A stretch of DNA of 64,000 nt, from NCBI RefSeq assembly GCF_004103755.1, contig NZ_CP035283.1:1984001-2048000 (forward strand), in the 5' to 3' direction. This DNA comes from Caproiciproducens sp. NJN-50. GTDB taxonomy: Bacteria; Bacillota; Clostridia; Oscillospirales; Acutalibacteraceae. Below are positions 1 to 7,433 of this stretch, piece after piece. The position numbers were made by a program, and so were the translations under genes. Numbering within the stretch: the first letter of the stretch is position 1; every line of letters starts with the position of its first letter. Under the pieces are notes generated by a model. The model had not been told where the DNA came from, searched no databases, and worked only from the letters and a program-made list of their open reading frames with translations.

Positions 1-118
1 GGGAATGAAAGAAATCCCGCCAGATCCTGAGAACATCATAAAACGCGCCGAGAAGGAAACCTCCGGCGACAGAGACGGCAAAACCAAACACCTGATAGGA
101 AAGGAAAGCTGTGATCAA
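1..118 (-). CDS. yabQ: YabQ-like spore cortex protein (partial, N-terminus)
   Basis: Only the first 39 codons are present; the gene continues past base 1. The visible part is one hydrophobic segment followed by the motif GAFYDVLRIWR, which fits the YabQ family, a membrane protein of the mother cell needed for spore cortex formation in Bacillus. It directly follows yabP, as in Bacillus. The start is a TTG at 118, since the frame is closed by a TGA just upstream. An AGGGGCG stretch lies 9 bases before it. The ATG at 122 opens a frame that stops after two codons. The assignment rests on a short fragment plus synteny. Confidence 0.7.
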   Translation of the reverse strand, partial: MITAFLSYQVFGFAVSVAGGFLLGAFYDVLRIWRDFFHS

Positions 119-132
119 GGCATTTCACGCCC

Positions 133-465
133 CTATTTGAACAGACGGTTAAAAAGCCCGCCCGTTGTCGCCCGGTTCTCCGAATAGGTCATCGAAGTGA
201 TTTCGCCGTTGAGCGTCAGTTCCCCTGAGTCAATATTCAGTTTGTCAATATGCAGATTCGCACCGTGGATAACAAGCTCCCCCAAGTCGGTGTAGGCAAC
301 CACCGTCTGCTCGTCAAAGCTGTCGACATTGGAAACGCCAGTGGCTGTGAGCGTTTTGCGGTCTTCAAGGATCAAACTGTGTGGGGTTTTTACCGCTTTT
401 TGTTCGGCCAAAGGAATCCCTCCCGCTTCGTACTGTTCCAATTGTATGCGAAGGCGGTTGGACAT
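133..465 (-). CDS. yabP: YabP family sporulation protein
   Basis: This 110-residue soluble protein fits the YabP/YqfC family of small mother-cell proteins involved in cortex assembly. The central part is rich in beta strands and has the family-type stretches HSLILEDRKTLTATGVSNV and GELVIHGANLHI. The ATG at 465 was chosen because a GGCGGAG sequence precedes it at normal spacing. A longer reading to 579 would run into the neighbouring S4 gene. It lies 4 bases after rqcP and 14 bases before yabQ, the same order as in Bacillus, so these genes are probably one transcript. Confidence 0.85.
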   Translation of the reverse strand: MSNRLRIQLEQYEAGGIPLAEQKAVKTPHSLILEDRKTLTATGVSNVDSFDEQTVVAYTDLGELVIHGANLHIDKLNIDSGELTLNGEITSMTYSENRATTGGLFNRLFK

Positions 466-469
466 ATAC

Positions 470-730
470 TTAATGCTCCGCCGGCCCTTCCGAAAGAATT
501 TGGTACAGGTCCGACGCCTGGCCCTTTCCAACGGTCTCACCGACGCTGAGAACTTTGGCCCGGATGCTGCGGGAGCCAAGGCCGATTTCGATCAGATCGC
601 CCACTTTGATCTCATAGGAAGCGCGCGCCGGTTTTGAATTGACCAGCACACGGCCCGCATCACAGGCCTCATTTGCAACGGTCCGGCGCTTGATCAGCCT
701 CGACACTTTTAAATATTTATCCAGTCTCAT
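470..730 (-). CDS. rqcP: S4-domain RNA-binding protein RqcP
   Basis: An 86-residue protein made almost wholly of one S4 RNA-binding domain: it begins MRLDKYLKVSRLIKRR and carries the VLVNSKPARASYEIKVGD turn of the S4 fold. In Bacillus the orthologue (YabO/RqcP) works with RqcH in ribosome-associated quality control, stabilising the P-site tRNA of stalled 50S subunits during alanine tailing. Length and position between mazG and yabP match. The HU gene lies between it and mazG here, whereas in Bacillus subtilis mazG (yabN) and yabO are adjacent. Confidence 0.88.
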   Translation of the reverse strand: MRLDKYLKVSRLIKRRTVANEACDAGRVLVNSKPARASYEIKVGDLIEIGLGSRSIRAKVLSVGETVGKGQASDLYQILSEGPAEH

Positions 731-805
731 GATTTCCCTTCCAATAAATCAACAGGACTGTAACAAGGAAACACGTTACAGTCCCGATTCATTGTAAATA
801 TATGA

Positions 806-1081
806 TCAGATGGAGGTTGAATCCTTGAATGCCTTGCCCGCCTTGAACGCCGGAACTCTCGATGCGGGAATCGTAATGGGGGAATTTGTCCTCGGGTCGC
901 GGCCCTGCCTTTCACTGCGGCTGCGAAGCTCGAATGTTCCGAACCCGACAATCTGCACTTTTTCATCCTTGGCAACCGTATCCACTATCGTGCTGAGCAT
1001 GACATTGACTGCGTTATCGGCATCTTTCTTCGAAAGCCCGGTTTTTTCAGCAACAGCAGAGATTAATTCTGTCTTATTCAT
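806..1081 (-). CDS. hup: HU family DNA-binding protein
   Basis: A typical 91-residue bacterial HU protein. It begins MNKTELISAVAEKTGLSKKD, has the VQIVGFGTFELRSRSERQGR core and carries the proline-tipped DNA-binding arm RDPRTNSPITIPASRVPAF. HU bends DNA and compacts the nucleoid. The ATG at 1081 is preceded by GGAGG at 8 bases. The gene sits between mazG and rqcP in one orientation; short gaps of 60 and 75 bases leave room for its own promoter. It is the only nucleoid protein gene seen in the window. Confidence 0.96.
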   Translation of the reverse strand: MNKTELISAVAEKTGLSKKDADNAVNVMLSTIVDTVAKDEKVQIVGFGTFELRSRSERQGRDPRTNSPITIPASRVPAFKAGKAFKDSTSI

Positions 1082-1141
1082 CTTATTGACCTCCGTTTTT
1101 TATTATTCAACAGCAATCGCTGAGAATTTCAGATCGGTCCT

Positions 1142-1885
1142 TTACTTTTCAATCAAGGGTTCCACGCCGGCGGATTGCTTTTCGCGCTCTTCGAACTGCA
1201 AAATAAACCGGTCGCACGCTTCAGACAAAGCCTGTTCGGCTTCAATTTTCAGAATGCCGGAAACCTCAGCCACAGAAAACAGAAGCCGGCCCAGCTTTTT
1301 TCTCTGTTCCTCTGTTTGCCCGGAGTCCGCCGAAAGCGCCAGCTCTTTTGCGTCTTCCAGCAATGAATCCACCGCTTCGGAAAGAACCTGCGGTTTTCCC
1401 TCCGCTTTCGCGGCTTTTTTAGAGATTTTCTGCGCGCGCATCAGCGAGGGAAGAGCTTTGGATACGCCTTGGAGGACCTGTGTATCGGTGTTTCGCCCTT
1501 TTTCCTGTTTTTTGATCGCTTCCCAGTTTGAAAGGACTTCCTCACTGTTTTGGACGGTACAGTCCCCAAAGACATGGGGATGGCGCAACACCAGCTTCCT
1601 GGCGATTCCATCCACGACATCTGAAAACCGAAAGCCGCCCTTTTCCTCTTCAAGCCGCGAATGTAAAACGACCTGAAGAAGCACGTCCCCCAATTCCTCC
1701 CGAAGGAGCCGGGCGTCATTCGTGTCAATCGCTTCCGCCGCCTCATAAGCCTCTTCCAAAAGATTGTTGCGGATGCTTTGGTGAGTCTGTTCCCGGTCCC
1801 AGGGACACCCCTGCGGAGAACGAAGAAGCTCCATGATATTCAGCAGATCATCCATAGTATATGTTTGCTTTTTCAGATCATACAA
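1142..1885 (-). CDS. mazG: MazG nucleoside triphosphate pyrophosphohydrolase
   Basis: This 247-residue protein has two MazG-type helical domains. The N-terminal copy shows LLRSPQGCPWDREQTHQSI, LLEEAYEAAEAID and REELGDVLLQVVLHS, where Glu and Asp residues bind magnesium. The second copy near residues 145-235 is more divergent. MazG hydrolyses non-canonical and excess NTPs to NMP plus pyrophosphate. Unlike Bacillus YabN it lacks the N-terminal tetrapyrrole methylase-like domain. I chose the TTG at 1885 because GGAGG lies 10 bases upstream; an ATG at 1855 is possible. It belongs to the spore/stress block and follows the SpoVB-like gene. Confidence 0.93.
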   Translation of the reverse strand: MYDLKKQTYTMDDLLNIMELLRSPQGCPWDREQTHQSIRNNLLEEAYEAAEAIDTNDARLLREELGDVLLQVVLHSRLEEEKGGFRFSDVVDGIARKLVLRHPHVFGDCTVQNSEEVLSNWEAIKKQEKGRNTDTQVLQGVSKALPSLMRAQKISKKAAKAEGKPQVLSEAVDSLLEDAKELALSADSGQTEEQRKKLGRLLFSVAEVSGILKIEAEQALSEACDRFILQFEEREKQSAGVEPLIEK

Positions 1886-1932
1886 ATCAGTCTGTCCTCC
1901 GCCCTGTCATACTCTGAAACTCCATTGTTATT

Positions 1933-3696
1933 CTACCTTATCCAATGGTGTTTTTCAAGTATTTTCACAATTTTTTGTCCCTTTGGCAGCATTATAATAT
2001 CCCGGCGGCTGAGCGCGCGGAACCAAAGAATACAAATCAAATACAGAAACGCGGCAGCAAGAATCGCCAGTACGGTCGCCAAGTCCTCCGGTATGAGCTT
2101 TGCCGCCGTCCTCTGGAGCATCCAGGCGGCGCCGACGCTGATGCCGGAAGCCAGAGCCGGTTTGACAAAGATGGCGAAGAGATTCGGCATGACCCCCGTC
2201 TCCCGGATCAAGAAATACAAGGAGAGAAAGGTAATGAGGAAATAGCACACAAGAGTCCCGGTGCCGGCACCCATCACGTTGATTTCCGGAATGCCCACCA
2301 GAGTATAATTCAGAATGATCTTGACCACCAGGCCGACAGCCAGCAGCTTGACCGGAAGGTCCACCCTGCCGATTGCCTGAAGCATGCTGTTGATGGGCGT
2401 GCTGATGGAGGCAAATATCGCGGCAAGCCCCAGAATGACGAGAATCTTTCCGGTGATTTCCGGCGCGTTGCCCGACCGGAGGACCAGCTTTGCAATCGGC
2501 GTGGAGAGCATGGAAAGCCCAAGCCCGGACGGAATCGCCATCAGTGTGACGATCCTGAGGACGGACTCGATGCTGTGCTTGATCCGTTTGGGATCCCCCT
2601 GCGTCCAGGCGGCCGTTACGCTCGGCAGGGCGCTGACGCCGAGCGCCTGCGTGATCCCAGGCACAAGCATAAAGAAGACGGTCGCATTGCTGAAACAGCC
2701 GAACAAAAAGGACGGAACCAGATTCAGCTGAATGTCCGACTGGGGAATAATCCCCTTGTACATATTGAGCAGGACCTGCGGGCTGCTGTCCATAATATCC
2801 TTGATCCGCATCTGCAGAAACGTGCTGTCCACCAGAGTGGAAAGATTGACCGCAAGGGACCCCAGCGCAACCGGCACCGCGGTCCGGATCAGTCTGGAAG
2901 AGGTCACCCGCATCGGGAGGGGCTTCGGGGAACGCAGCAGCATCTCTCTGGAAATCCCGTCGCCGTTATGCCTGTGGTAAAACAGCAGGAACAGGAAGCC
3001 GGTCATTCCTCCGAGCGTTACGCCGAAAACGGCGCCCGCGGAAGCATAAGGCAGCGTGGCAAGCTTGGCGTATTCCGCCGACTTCATGGGCGCTCCGAAC
3101 ACGGTGCCGGAAGCAGCGTACTCCCTCATTCCCTCCCAGACGACCAGATAAGCGGCGCTGAGGCCGAAAATCAGCCTGCACAGCGACTCGCACACCTCGG
3201 AAATCGCGGTCGGAACCATGTTGCGCAGGCCCTCGTAGTATCCGCGGTAAATCGACATCATGCTGGTGAAGAAGACGGCGGGCGCAAGAGCATAGATGGC
3301 CGGGAGAGCGTTCTGCGGGCTCCCGCTCAGGACGTAGTTCGCATAGGGCCGGGCGCCGAAAAACATAATCGAAAAGGACAGAATCCCGAGGATGAGAAAG
3401 ATCCGGATCGACGCCCGGTGGATCTGCCGCACGTCGCGAAAGCGCCCCCGCACCGAATTTTCCGACACCAGTCTGGAAATCGCGATCGGAAACCCGGCCG
3501 TCGCCAGGCTGTACAGGGGAGCATAGAGGGAATAGGCGTTGGAAAAATAACCGTTCCCGGTGGGGGTCAGGATCCAGGTCAGAGGGATCTTAAAAAAAGC
3601 GCCGATCAGCTTTTCAACGGCATACGCCACCATCAGGATCAGGGCGCCGTGAAGAAAGCTCTGCCGCCGTGCCGGAGGATTCTTCCTTTGTTCCAT
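1933..3696 (-). CDS. SpoVB/YabM-family polysaccharide flippase
   Basis: A 587-residue integral membrane protein with many hydrophobic segments and the MOP-superfamily layout of SpoVB, YabM and MurJ. The N-terminus shows SFLHGALILMVAYAVEKLIGA and GNGYFSNAYSLYAPLY, followed by PIAISRLVSEN. Such proteins flip lipid-linked cell wall or spore cortex precursors across the membrane. Its place upstream of mazG, rqcP, yabP and yabQ matches yabM in Bacillus, so I regard it as the YabM-type member. The exact substrate cannot be read from sequence. The SD is weak (GGATG). A long open frame on the opposite strand is only a shadow. Confidence 0.85.
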   Translation of the reverse strand: MEQRKNPPARRQSFLHGALILMVAYAVEKLIGAFFKIPLTWILTPTGNGYFSNAYSLYAPLYSLATAGFPIAISRLVSENSVRGRFRDVRQIHRASIRIFLILGILSFSIMFFGARPYANYVLSGSPQNALPAIYALAPAVFFTSMMSIYRGYYEGLRNMVPTAISEVCESLCRLIFGLSAAYLVVWEGMREYAASGTVFGAPMKSAEYAKLATLPYASAGAVFGVTLGGMTGFLFLLFYHRHNGDGISREMLLRSPKPLPMRVTSSRLIRTAVPVALGSLAVNLSTLVDSTFLQMRIKDIMDSSPQVLLNMYKGIIPQSDIQLNLVPSFLFGCFSNATVFFMLVPGITQALGVSALPSVTAAWTQGDPKRIKHSIESVLRIVTLMAIPSGLGLSMLSTPIAKLVLRSGNAPEITGKILVILGLAAIFASISTPINSMLQAIGRVDLPVKLLAVGLVVKIILNYTLVGIPEINVMGAGTGTLVCYFLITFLSLYFLIRETGVMPNLFAIFVKPALASGISVGAAWMLQRTAAKLIPEDLATVLAILAAAFLYLICILWFRALSRRDIIMLPKGQKIVKILEKHHWIR

Positions 3697-3874
3697 TGCA
3701 ACACATCCGTTTCCAGTGAATCAGCGTTCCTGTCAAGGACAAATACAACTATAAAATATTATACTGCGGGATTCAAGCACCTATGAAAATAAAAAAAGAG
3801 GGTTTTGCGCCCTCCGCCCGATTTTTATCCGCAGTCCGGCTTCCTTCGGGTTGTCCTAAGTATGGCATACCTGG

Positions 3875-3908
3875 AAAAAGCTGCCGTTTTCATTTGCGGC
3901 AGCTTTCC
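3875..3908 (-). terminator. Intrinsic terminator after the zinc-ribbon gene
   Basis: AAAGCTGCCG at 3877-3886 pairs with CGGCAGCTTT at 3897-3906 around a 10-base loop. Read on the minus strand the stem is followed by a run of T. It lies 23 bases beyond the stop of the gene ending at 3931. The stretch 3697-3874 between this and the flippase gene holds nothing else I recognise except room for a promoter. Confidence 0.75.
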
Positions 3909-3930
3909 TTTTTTCCCGCTTGGTCGCCTT

Positions 3931-4296
3931 TCAGTCACTTGACAGTTTCTGCCCGCATTTGCAGCAGTAGGCCGAACCCTGCGCGTTTTCCTGCCCGCAG
4001 TTTTTGCACACCAGTTTCGCGCGGGCGGAAGCAAGCTGGTTATTTACCGCGTCCAGCTGCTCGTAAAGGTCGTCGATCGCGGCGACACTCTCGGCAATCA
4101 GATCGGAGGTATCGTTGCCGGTTTTTTTTGCCTCGTAAACCGTGCGGCCGATCGCCTCGTACCGTTTTGAAATTTCATTATTCAAATCTGCCGCACTGAT
4201 TCTCAGCTTGGAAACATCGACAATCTGGCTGGCCTTTTTCCCCACGACATTTACCGCCGTTTTCGCATTGACTACGACATCTTCAAACAGTCCCAT
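3931..4296 (-). CDS. Helical protein with C-terminal zinc ribbon
   Basis: 121 residues. The first 95 or so are predicted helical, with a coiled-coil-like stretch ending in LYEQLDAVNNQLASARAKL. The last 28 form a zinc ribbon with the pairs CKNCG and CCKCG. Genes of this kind, a helical part plus a short zinc ribbon, are common in Clostridia, but I know no assigned function. The ATG at 4296 is preferred over an upstream in-frame start at 4317 because GAGGTG precedes it. It ends in a terminator at 3875-3908 and is probably monocistronic. Confidence 0.7.
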   Translation of the reverse strand: MGLFEDVVVNAKTAVNVVGKKASQIVDVSKLRISAADLNNEISKRYEAIGRTVYEAKKTGNDTSDLIAESVAAIDDLYEQLDAVNNQLASARAKLVCKNCGQENAQGSAYCCKCGQKLSSD

Positions 4297-4363
4297 GACA
4301 GCACACCTCTTTTTCATTTGTTTTATTATACCACCGGAGCGGCGGCAAATGCAAGAATACGGG

Positions 4364-5320
4364 TCAATAAATCCCGCCGCCGATAAATTCCCTCAGAATC
4401 GAGTTCTTGGGCACAAGACAGGAATCCACCGGCTCAAACCGCTCCAAAGCATTCAGCAGCATTCGCGCGGTTTTCCAGCCCGGGTCGTCCTCCGGCACGG
4501 TATGTAGGAGGGTCGCGGCCTGGTCTTTCAGCACACAGGGCCCGTGCGCATGAAAGGAATTGATCGTGTAGTCGGCGGTGGTGCGGAACGGCTTGATATA
4601 TTTGTACTCTCCGTCCATCACATTGCGCCACATGCCGAGCGTTGTCCCGGGCCGCGTTCCGCGGAAGTTCTTGTCACGCACGATTCTGCGGACCAGCCGC
4701 ATGTCATTCGGCCCAAGCAGTTCCCCCGCTTCGTCCCGGATTCCCTGCTTCACGCTGATGTAGATGCGGCGAATGTGCCGGGCGGGCAGGCCGGCGATCA
4801 GCAGCGGGTTCAAAGCGTGAATCCCTTCCACAATCGCGATTTCCCGGTCTTCGAGAACGACCTGCCGCCTGTGCGGGTAAGGAAGCCGGATGGTAAAATC
4901 GAAAACCGGCATATTGCAGCGCCCGCTTGCGATCAGGTCGCCGAGACACTCAAGAATTTCCGGAACATTCAGGGCCTCCACGTTTTCATAATCATGGCTG
5001 CCGTCCGGCAGCAGCGGCGCCTGATGCTCCCCGCGGTAAAAATCGTCCAGGGAGATGATCTCCGCGCCGGTTCCCCGTTCGCGCAGCGCTTCCGCAAGAA
5101 GGTGCGCGGTCGTCGTTTTGCCGCTCGCGGAGGGACCCGCAAGCATAACAAGGCGGCAGGGCGGTTCTTCCATCGCAAGGCTGTCCGCGATCCTCCTCAG
5201 ATTGTCGTGATAGGCCCTTTCCCCCTTTGCGACAAACGCCTCGGGGTCTTCCCTGACCGAACGGTTGATCTGCTGCACGCTGTTCTGATATTCGACAAAA
5301 TCAGTCCGAAAGGCTGCCAT
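4364..5320 (-). CDS. Uridine kinase-like P-loop kinase
   Basis: A 318-residue P-loop kinase of the uridine kinase/phosphoribulokinase superfamily. The Walker A motif GPSASGKTT is at about residues 62-70, followed by IISLDDFYRG, the family's catalytic Asp region, and by IAVIEGIHALNP-like IAIVEGIHALNP around residue 165. The first 50 residues resemble part of the TGS/helical extension seen in threonyl-tRNA-synthetase-linked uridine kinases of Clostridia. The true substrate is unproven. It overlaps hemZ by 20 bases, which suggests translational coupling. Confidence 0.82.
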   Translation of the reverse strand: MAAFRTDFVEYQNSVQQINRSVREDPEAFVAKGERAYHDNLRRIADSLAMEEPPCRLVMLAGPSASGKTTTAHLLAEALRERGTGAEIISLDDFYRGEHQAPLLPDGSHDYENVEALNVPEILECLGDLIASGRCNMPVFDFTIRLPYPHRRQVVLEDREIAIVEGIHALNPLLIAGLPARHIRRIYISVKQGIRDEAGELLGPNDMRLVRRIVRDKNFRGTRPGTTLGMWRNVMDGEYKYIKPFRTTADYTINSFHAHGPCVLKDQAATLLHTVPEDDPGWKTARMLLNALERFEPVDSCLVPKNSILREFIGGGIY

Positions 5321-6767
5321 AAAACTCTTTCACCCTGTCTTTCCTTGTCATCATTTCCGAAAAACGACCGATATATTCATACGGATATTTAAAGTTAAAA
5401 ACCCGTTCCAGACGGTTCGACGAGGGGTCGAACAGTTTTGTGACCGCACCCGCCCCGCAGGCCAGAATGGTCTCTTTTTCTTCCATGATAAAAATGTTGT
5501 AATACCCTTCGCAGCCCGGCTTTGACCAGCCGGTGTTTTCCAGGTTTCCCACCATGCGGCTCTGCCGGTAAAGATAGTAGGGCCTGTATCCGTTGTTCAA
5601 CAGCTTCCCATCCGCCTCTTCCAGCATGTTCTGGGCCGTCCGCGCGTCGCCGCTGTAAGGTCCGGCGGGGTCCAGCGACAGCTTTGCCGCGCGTTTCAGC
5701 GCGAGCGTGTGGACCGTGACGCTCTCCGGCCCGAGGCCGATCACGCCGCTCAGCGTCTTTTGAAAACTGTCCTCGCTGTCTTTCGGAAGACCCGCGATCA
5801 GGTCCATGTTGATATTCCCGAAGCCGCAGCTCCGCGCAAGCGAAAAAGCGTTCAGCGTCTGCTCCGTCGTATGGGCGCGCCCGATCGCACGCAGCACCTC
5901 GTCGTTCAGCGTCTGCGGATTGATGCTGATGCGGGTCGTCCCGCCTTCCCGGAGCGCGGCGAGCTTTTCCGCCGTCACGGTGTCGGGACGTCCGGCCTCG
6001 ACCGTAAGCTCCCGGCAGCGGGACAGGCCGAAATTGTTTTTCACCGTGTCAAGCACCTGCTTCAGCTGTTCCGCAGACAGCGTTGTTGGCGTTCCTCCGC
6101 CGACGTAGACGGAGTCGCAGGTCAAGCCGAGCTCCGCGGCGATTTCCGCAGTCCGGCGCAGTTCGGCGCACAGCAGTTCCACGTAATCGGGAACAAGCCG
6201 GAACGCTTTTTCCACCGAGGTTGACACAAAGGAACAGTAGGCGCAGCGCGTCGGGCAGAACGGGACCGCAATGTACAGGCTGAAGGAACGGGGACGCGGG
6301 ATGGACAGAATCTCCGTCTGGTTGCTGCTGGTCATGCGGCACAGCTCCGCTTTTTCCCGCGAGACCAGCAGCTTTTCTTCAAAATACCGGACGGCCTCCT
6401 CTTCCCCCATGCTCCCGGCAAGCCGTGCAAAGAGCTTTACCGGCCGGACGCCCGTCAGGATTCCCCACTGAGGATGGAAACCGCACGCCTGCGAAAGCAG
6501 GCCGTACAACAGAACCCCCATGCGGCGCTCCACTTCCCGGGAATCCGCCGCCTCGCCGGGCGAAAGCAGTTTCTCCGCACTCTTGTACTCTCCGCTGATT
6601 TTAACGGAGACGCGGATCCGCATGCCGTCGCCGCAGGGCGTTACGCCGGTGTAGATATCCGGCTCTTTTCCTTCCTCCGCCAAGTCGATTTTCCGATCCG
6701 GGAAAAAAACGCGGCAGAGGTTTTCCATTTCATACCGGAACTCGTGGCCGTCAATACAGAGGGTCAT
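5301..6767 (-). CDS. hemZ: HemZ-type radical SAM protein (coproporphyrinogen dehydrogenase-like)
   Basis: This is a radical SAM enzyme with the cluster motif FCPTRCAYCSF (cysteines at about residues 171, 175 and 178 from the chosen start), followed by VYVGGGTPTTLSAEQL as in the HemN/HemZ group. The N-terminal 160 residues are the extra domain of HemZ. Bacillus HemZ is linked to anaerobic oxidation of coproporphyrinogen III, but no other haem gene lies here, so the real reaction is uncertain. I take the ATG at 6767 as start, 48 bases inside an upstream in-frame start. It overlaps the hydrolase gene before it and the kinase gene after it. Confidence 0.85.
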   Translation of the reverse strand: MTLCIDGHEFRYEMENLCRVFFPDRKIDLAEEGKEPDIYTGVTPCGDGMRIRVSVKISGEYKSAEKLLSPGEAADSREVERRMGVLLYGLLSQACGFHPQWGILTGVRPVKLFARLAGSMGEEEAVRYFEEKLLVSREKAELCRMTSSNQTEILSIPRPRSFSLYIAVPFCPTRCAYCSFVSTSVEKAFRLVPDYVELLCAELRRTAEIAAELGLTCDSVYVGGGTPTTLSAEQLKQVLDTVKNNFGLSRCRELTVEAGRPDTVTAEKLAALREGGTTRISINPQTLNDEVLRAIGRAHTTEQTLNAFSLARSCGFGNINMDLIAGLPKDSEDSFQKTLSGVIGLGPESVTVHTLALKRAAKLSLDPAGPYSGDARTAQNMLEEADGKLLNNGYRPYYLYRQSRMVGNLENTGWSKPGCEGYYNIFIMEEKETILACGAGAVTKLFDPSSNRLERVFNFKYPYEYIGRFSEMMTRKDRVKEFYGSLSD

Positions 6768-7404
6768 ACGAATCCGCCCCGGCCTGGAGAAACGAGTTGT
6801 TTTTCCGTTCATAGTCCAGCGTGCTCTCCGGCCCGTGTCCCGGATAAATATGATAATTACCCGGAATTTTCGCCAGCCTTTGCAGCGAATCCAGCATCTG
6901 GCGGTAGCTTCCGGTCGGAAAGTCCGTCCTCCCGCAGCTCAGCTTCATCAGCGTGTCGCCGGTAAAAAGAGCGTCTTCGACAAGGAAGCAGCACCCGCCG
7001 GAGGTATGGCCCGGCGTATGAATCGCGCGGATTTTCAGGCTTCCAAGCCCGATCTCGTCTCCGTCGCCCATGGGGACGTCGACCCGGAAGGGCGGAACTT
7101 TCGCGCCGTAAAAAACGCCCGAAGCGTTGAGCGAACCGTCGGTCACGAACATCAGCTCTTCCGAGTGCAGATAAATCTTCGCTCCGGTCAGTTCTTTTAT
7201 TTTCGCGACTCCCGTAATGTGGTCAAAATGGGCATGCGTCAGCAGGATCATCGGCACCTTTCCCTTTCCTGCCGCAAGGACGCTTTCCGTCAGTTCCCCG
7301 CTTTCGAACCCGGGATCGATCACGGCGGTCAAACCGGTCTGTTCTTCCGTCAGCAGGTAGCAGTTCGTCGGAAGGGGTCCGCCCGGAATTTTGGTTACTC
7401 TCAT
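6751..7404 (-). CDS. MBL-fold metallo-hydrolase (glyoxalase II-like)
   Basis: 217 residues, a compact metallo-beta-lactamase fold protein. The metal motif LTHAHFDH is at residues 56-62, with further ligands in HTPGHTSGG, LFTGDTLM and IYPGHGPEST. Size and motifs match the YqgX/YcbL group of glyoxalase II-like hydrolases, which cleave thioesters such as S-lactoylglutathione analogues. The physiological thiol in Clostridia is not evident. It sits between relA and hemZ on the same strand, with gaps of 29 bases and an overlap, so it is likely cotranscribed with both. Confidence 0.88.
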   Translation of the reverse strand: MRVTKIPGGPLPTNCYLLTEEQTGLTAVIDPGFESGELTESVLAAGKGKVPMILLTHAHFDHITGVAKIKELTGAKIYLHSEELMFVTDGSLNASGVFYGAKVPPFRVDVPMGDGDEIGLGSLKIRAIHTPGHTSGGCCFLVEDALFTGDTLMKLSCGRTDFPTGSYRQMLDSLQRLAKIPGNYHIYPGHGPESTLDYERKNNSFLQAGADSYDPLY

Positions 7405-7433
7405 ATTATTCCTCCTAACTGGAAATGGTCCCG

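Noticed and set aside
1945..3786. Long open frame opposite the flippase gene (613 codons, plus strand)
   Set aside because: It mirrors a clear membrane protein gene; its translation is Arg/His/Gln-rich without domains, and no SD is present.
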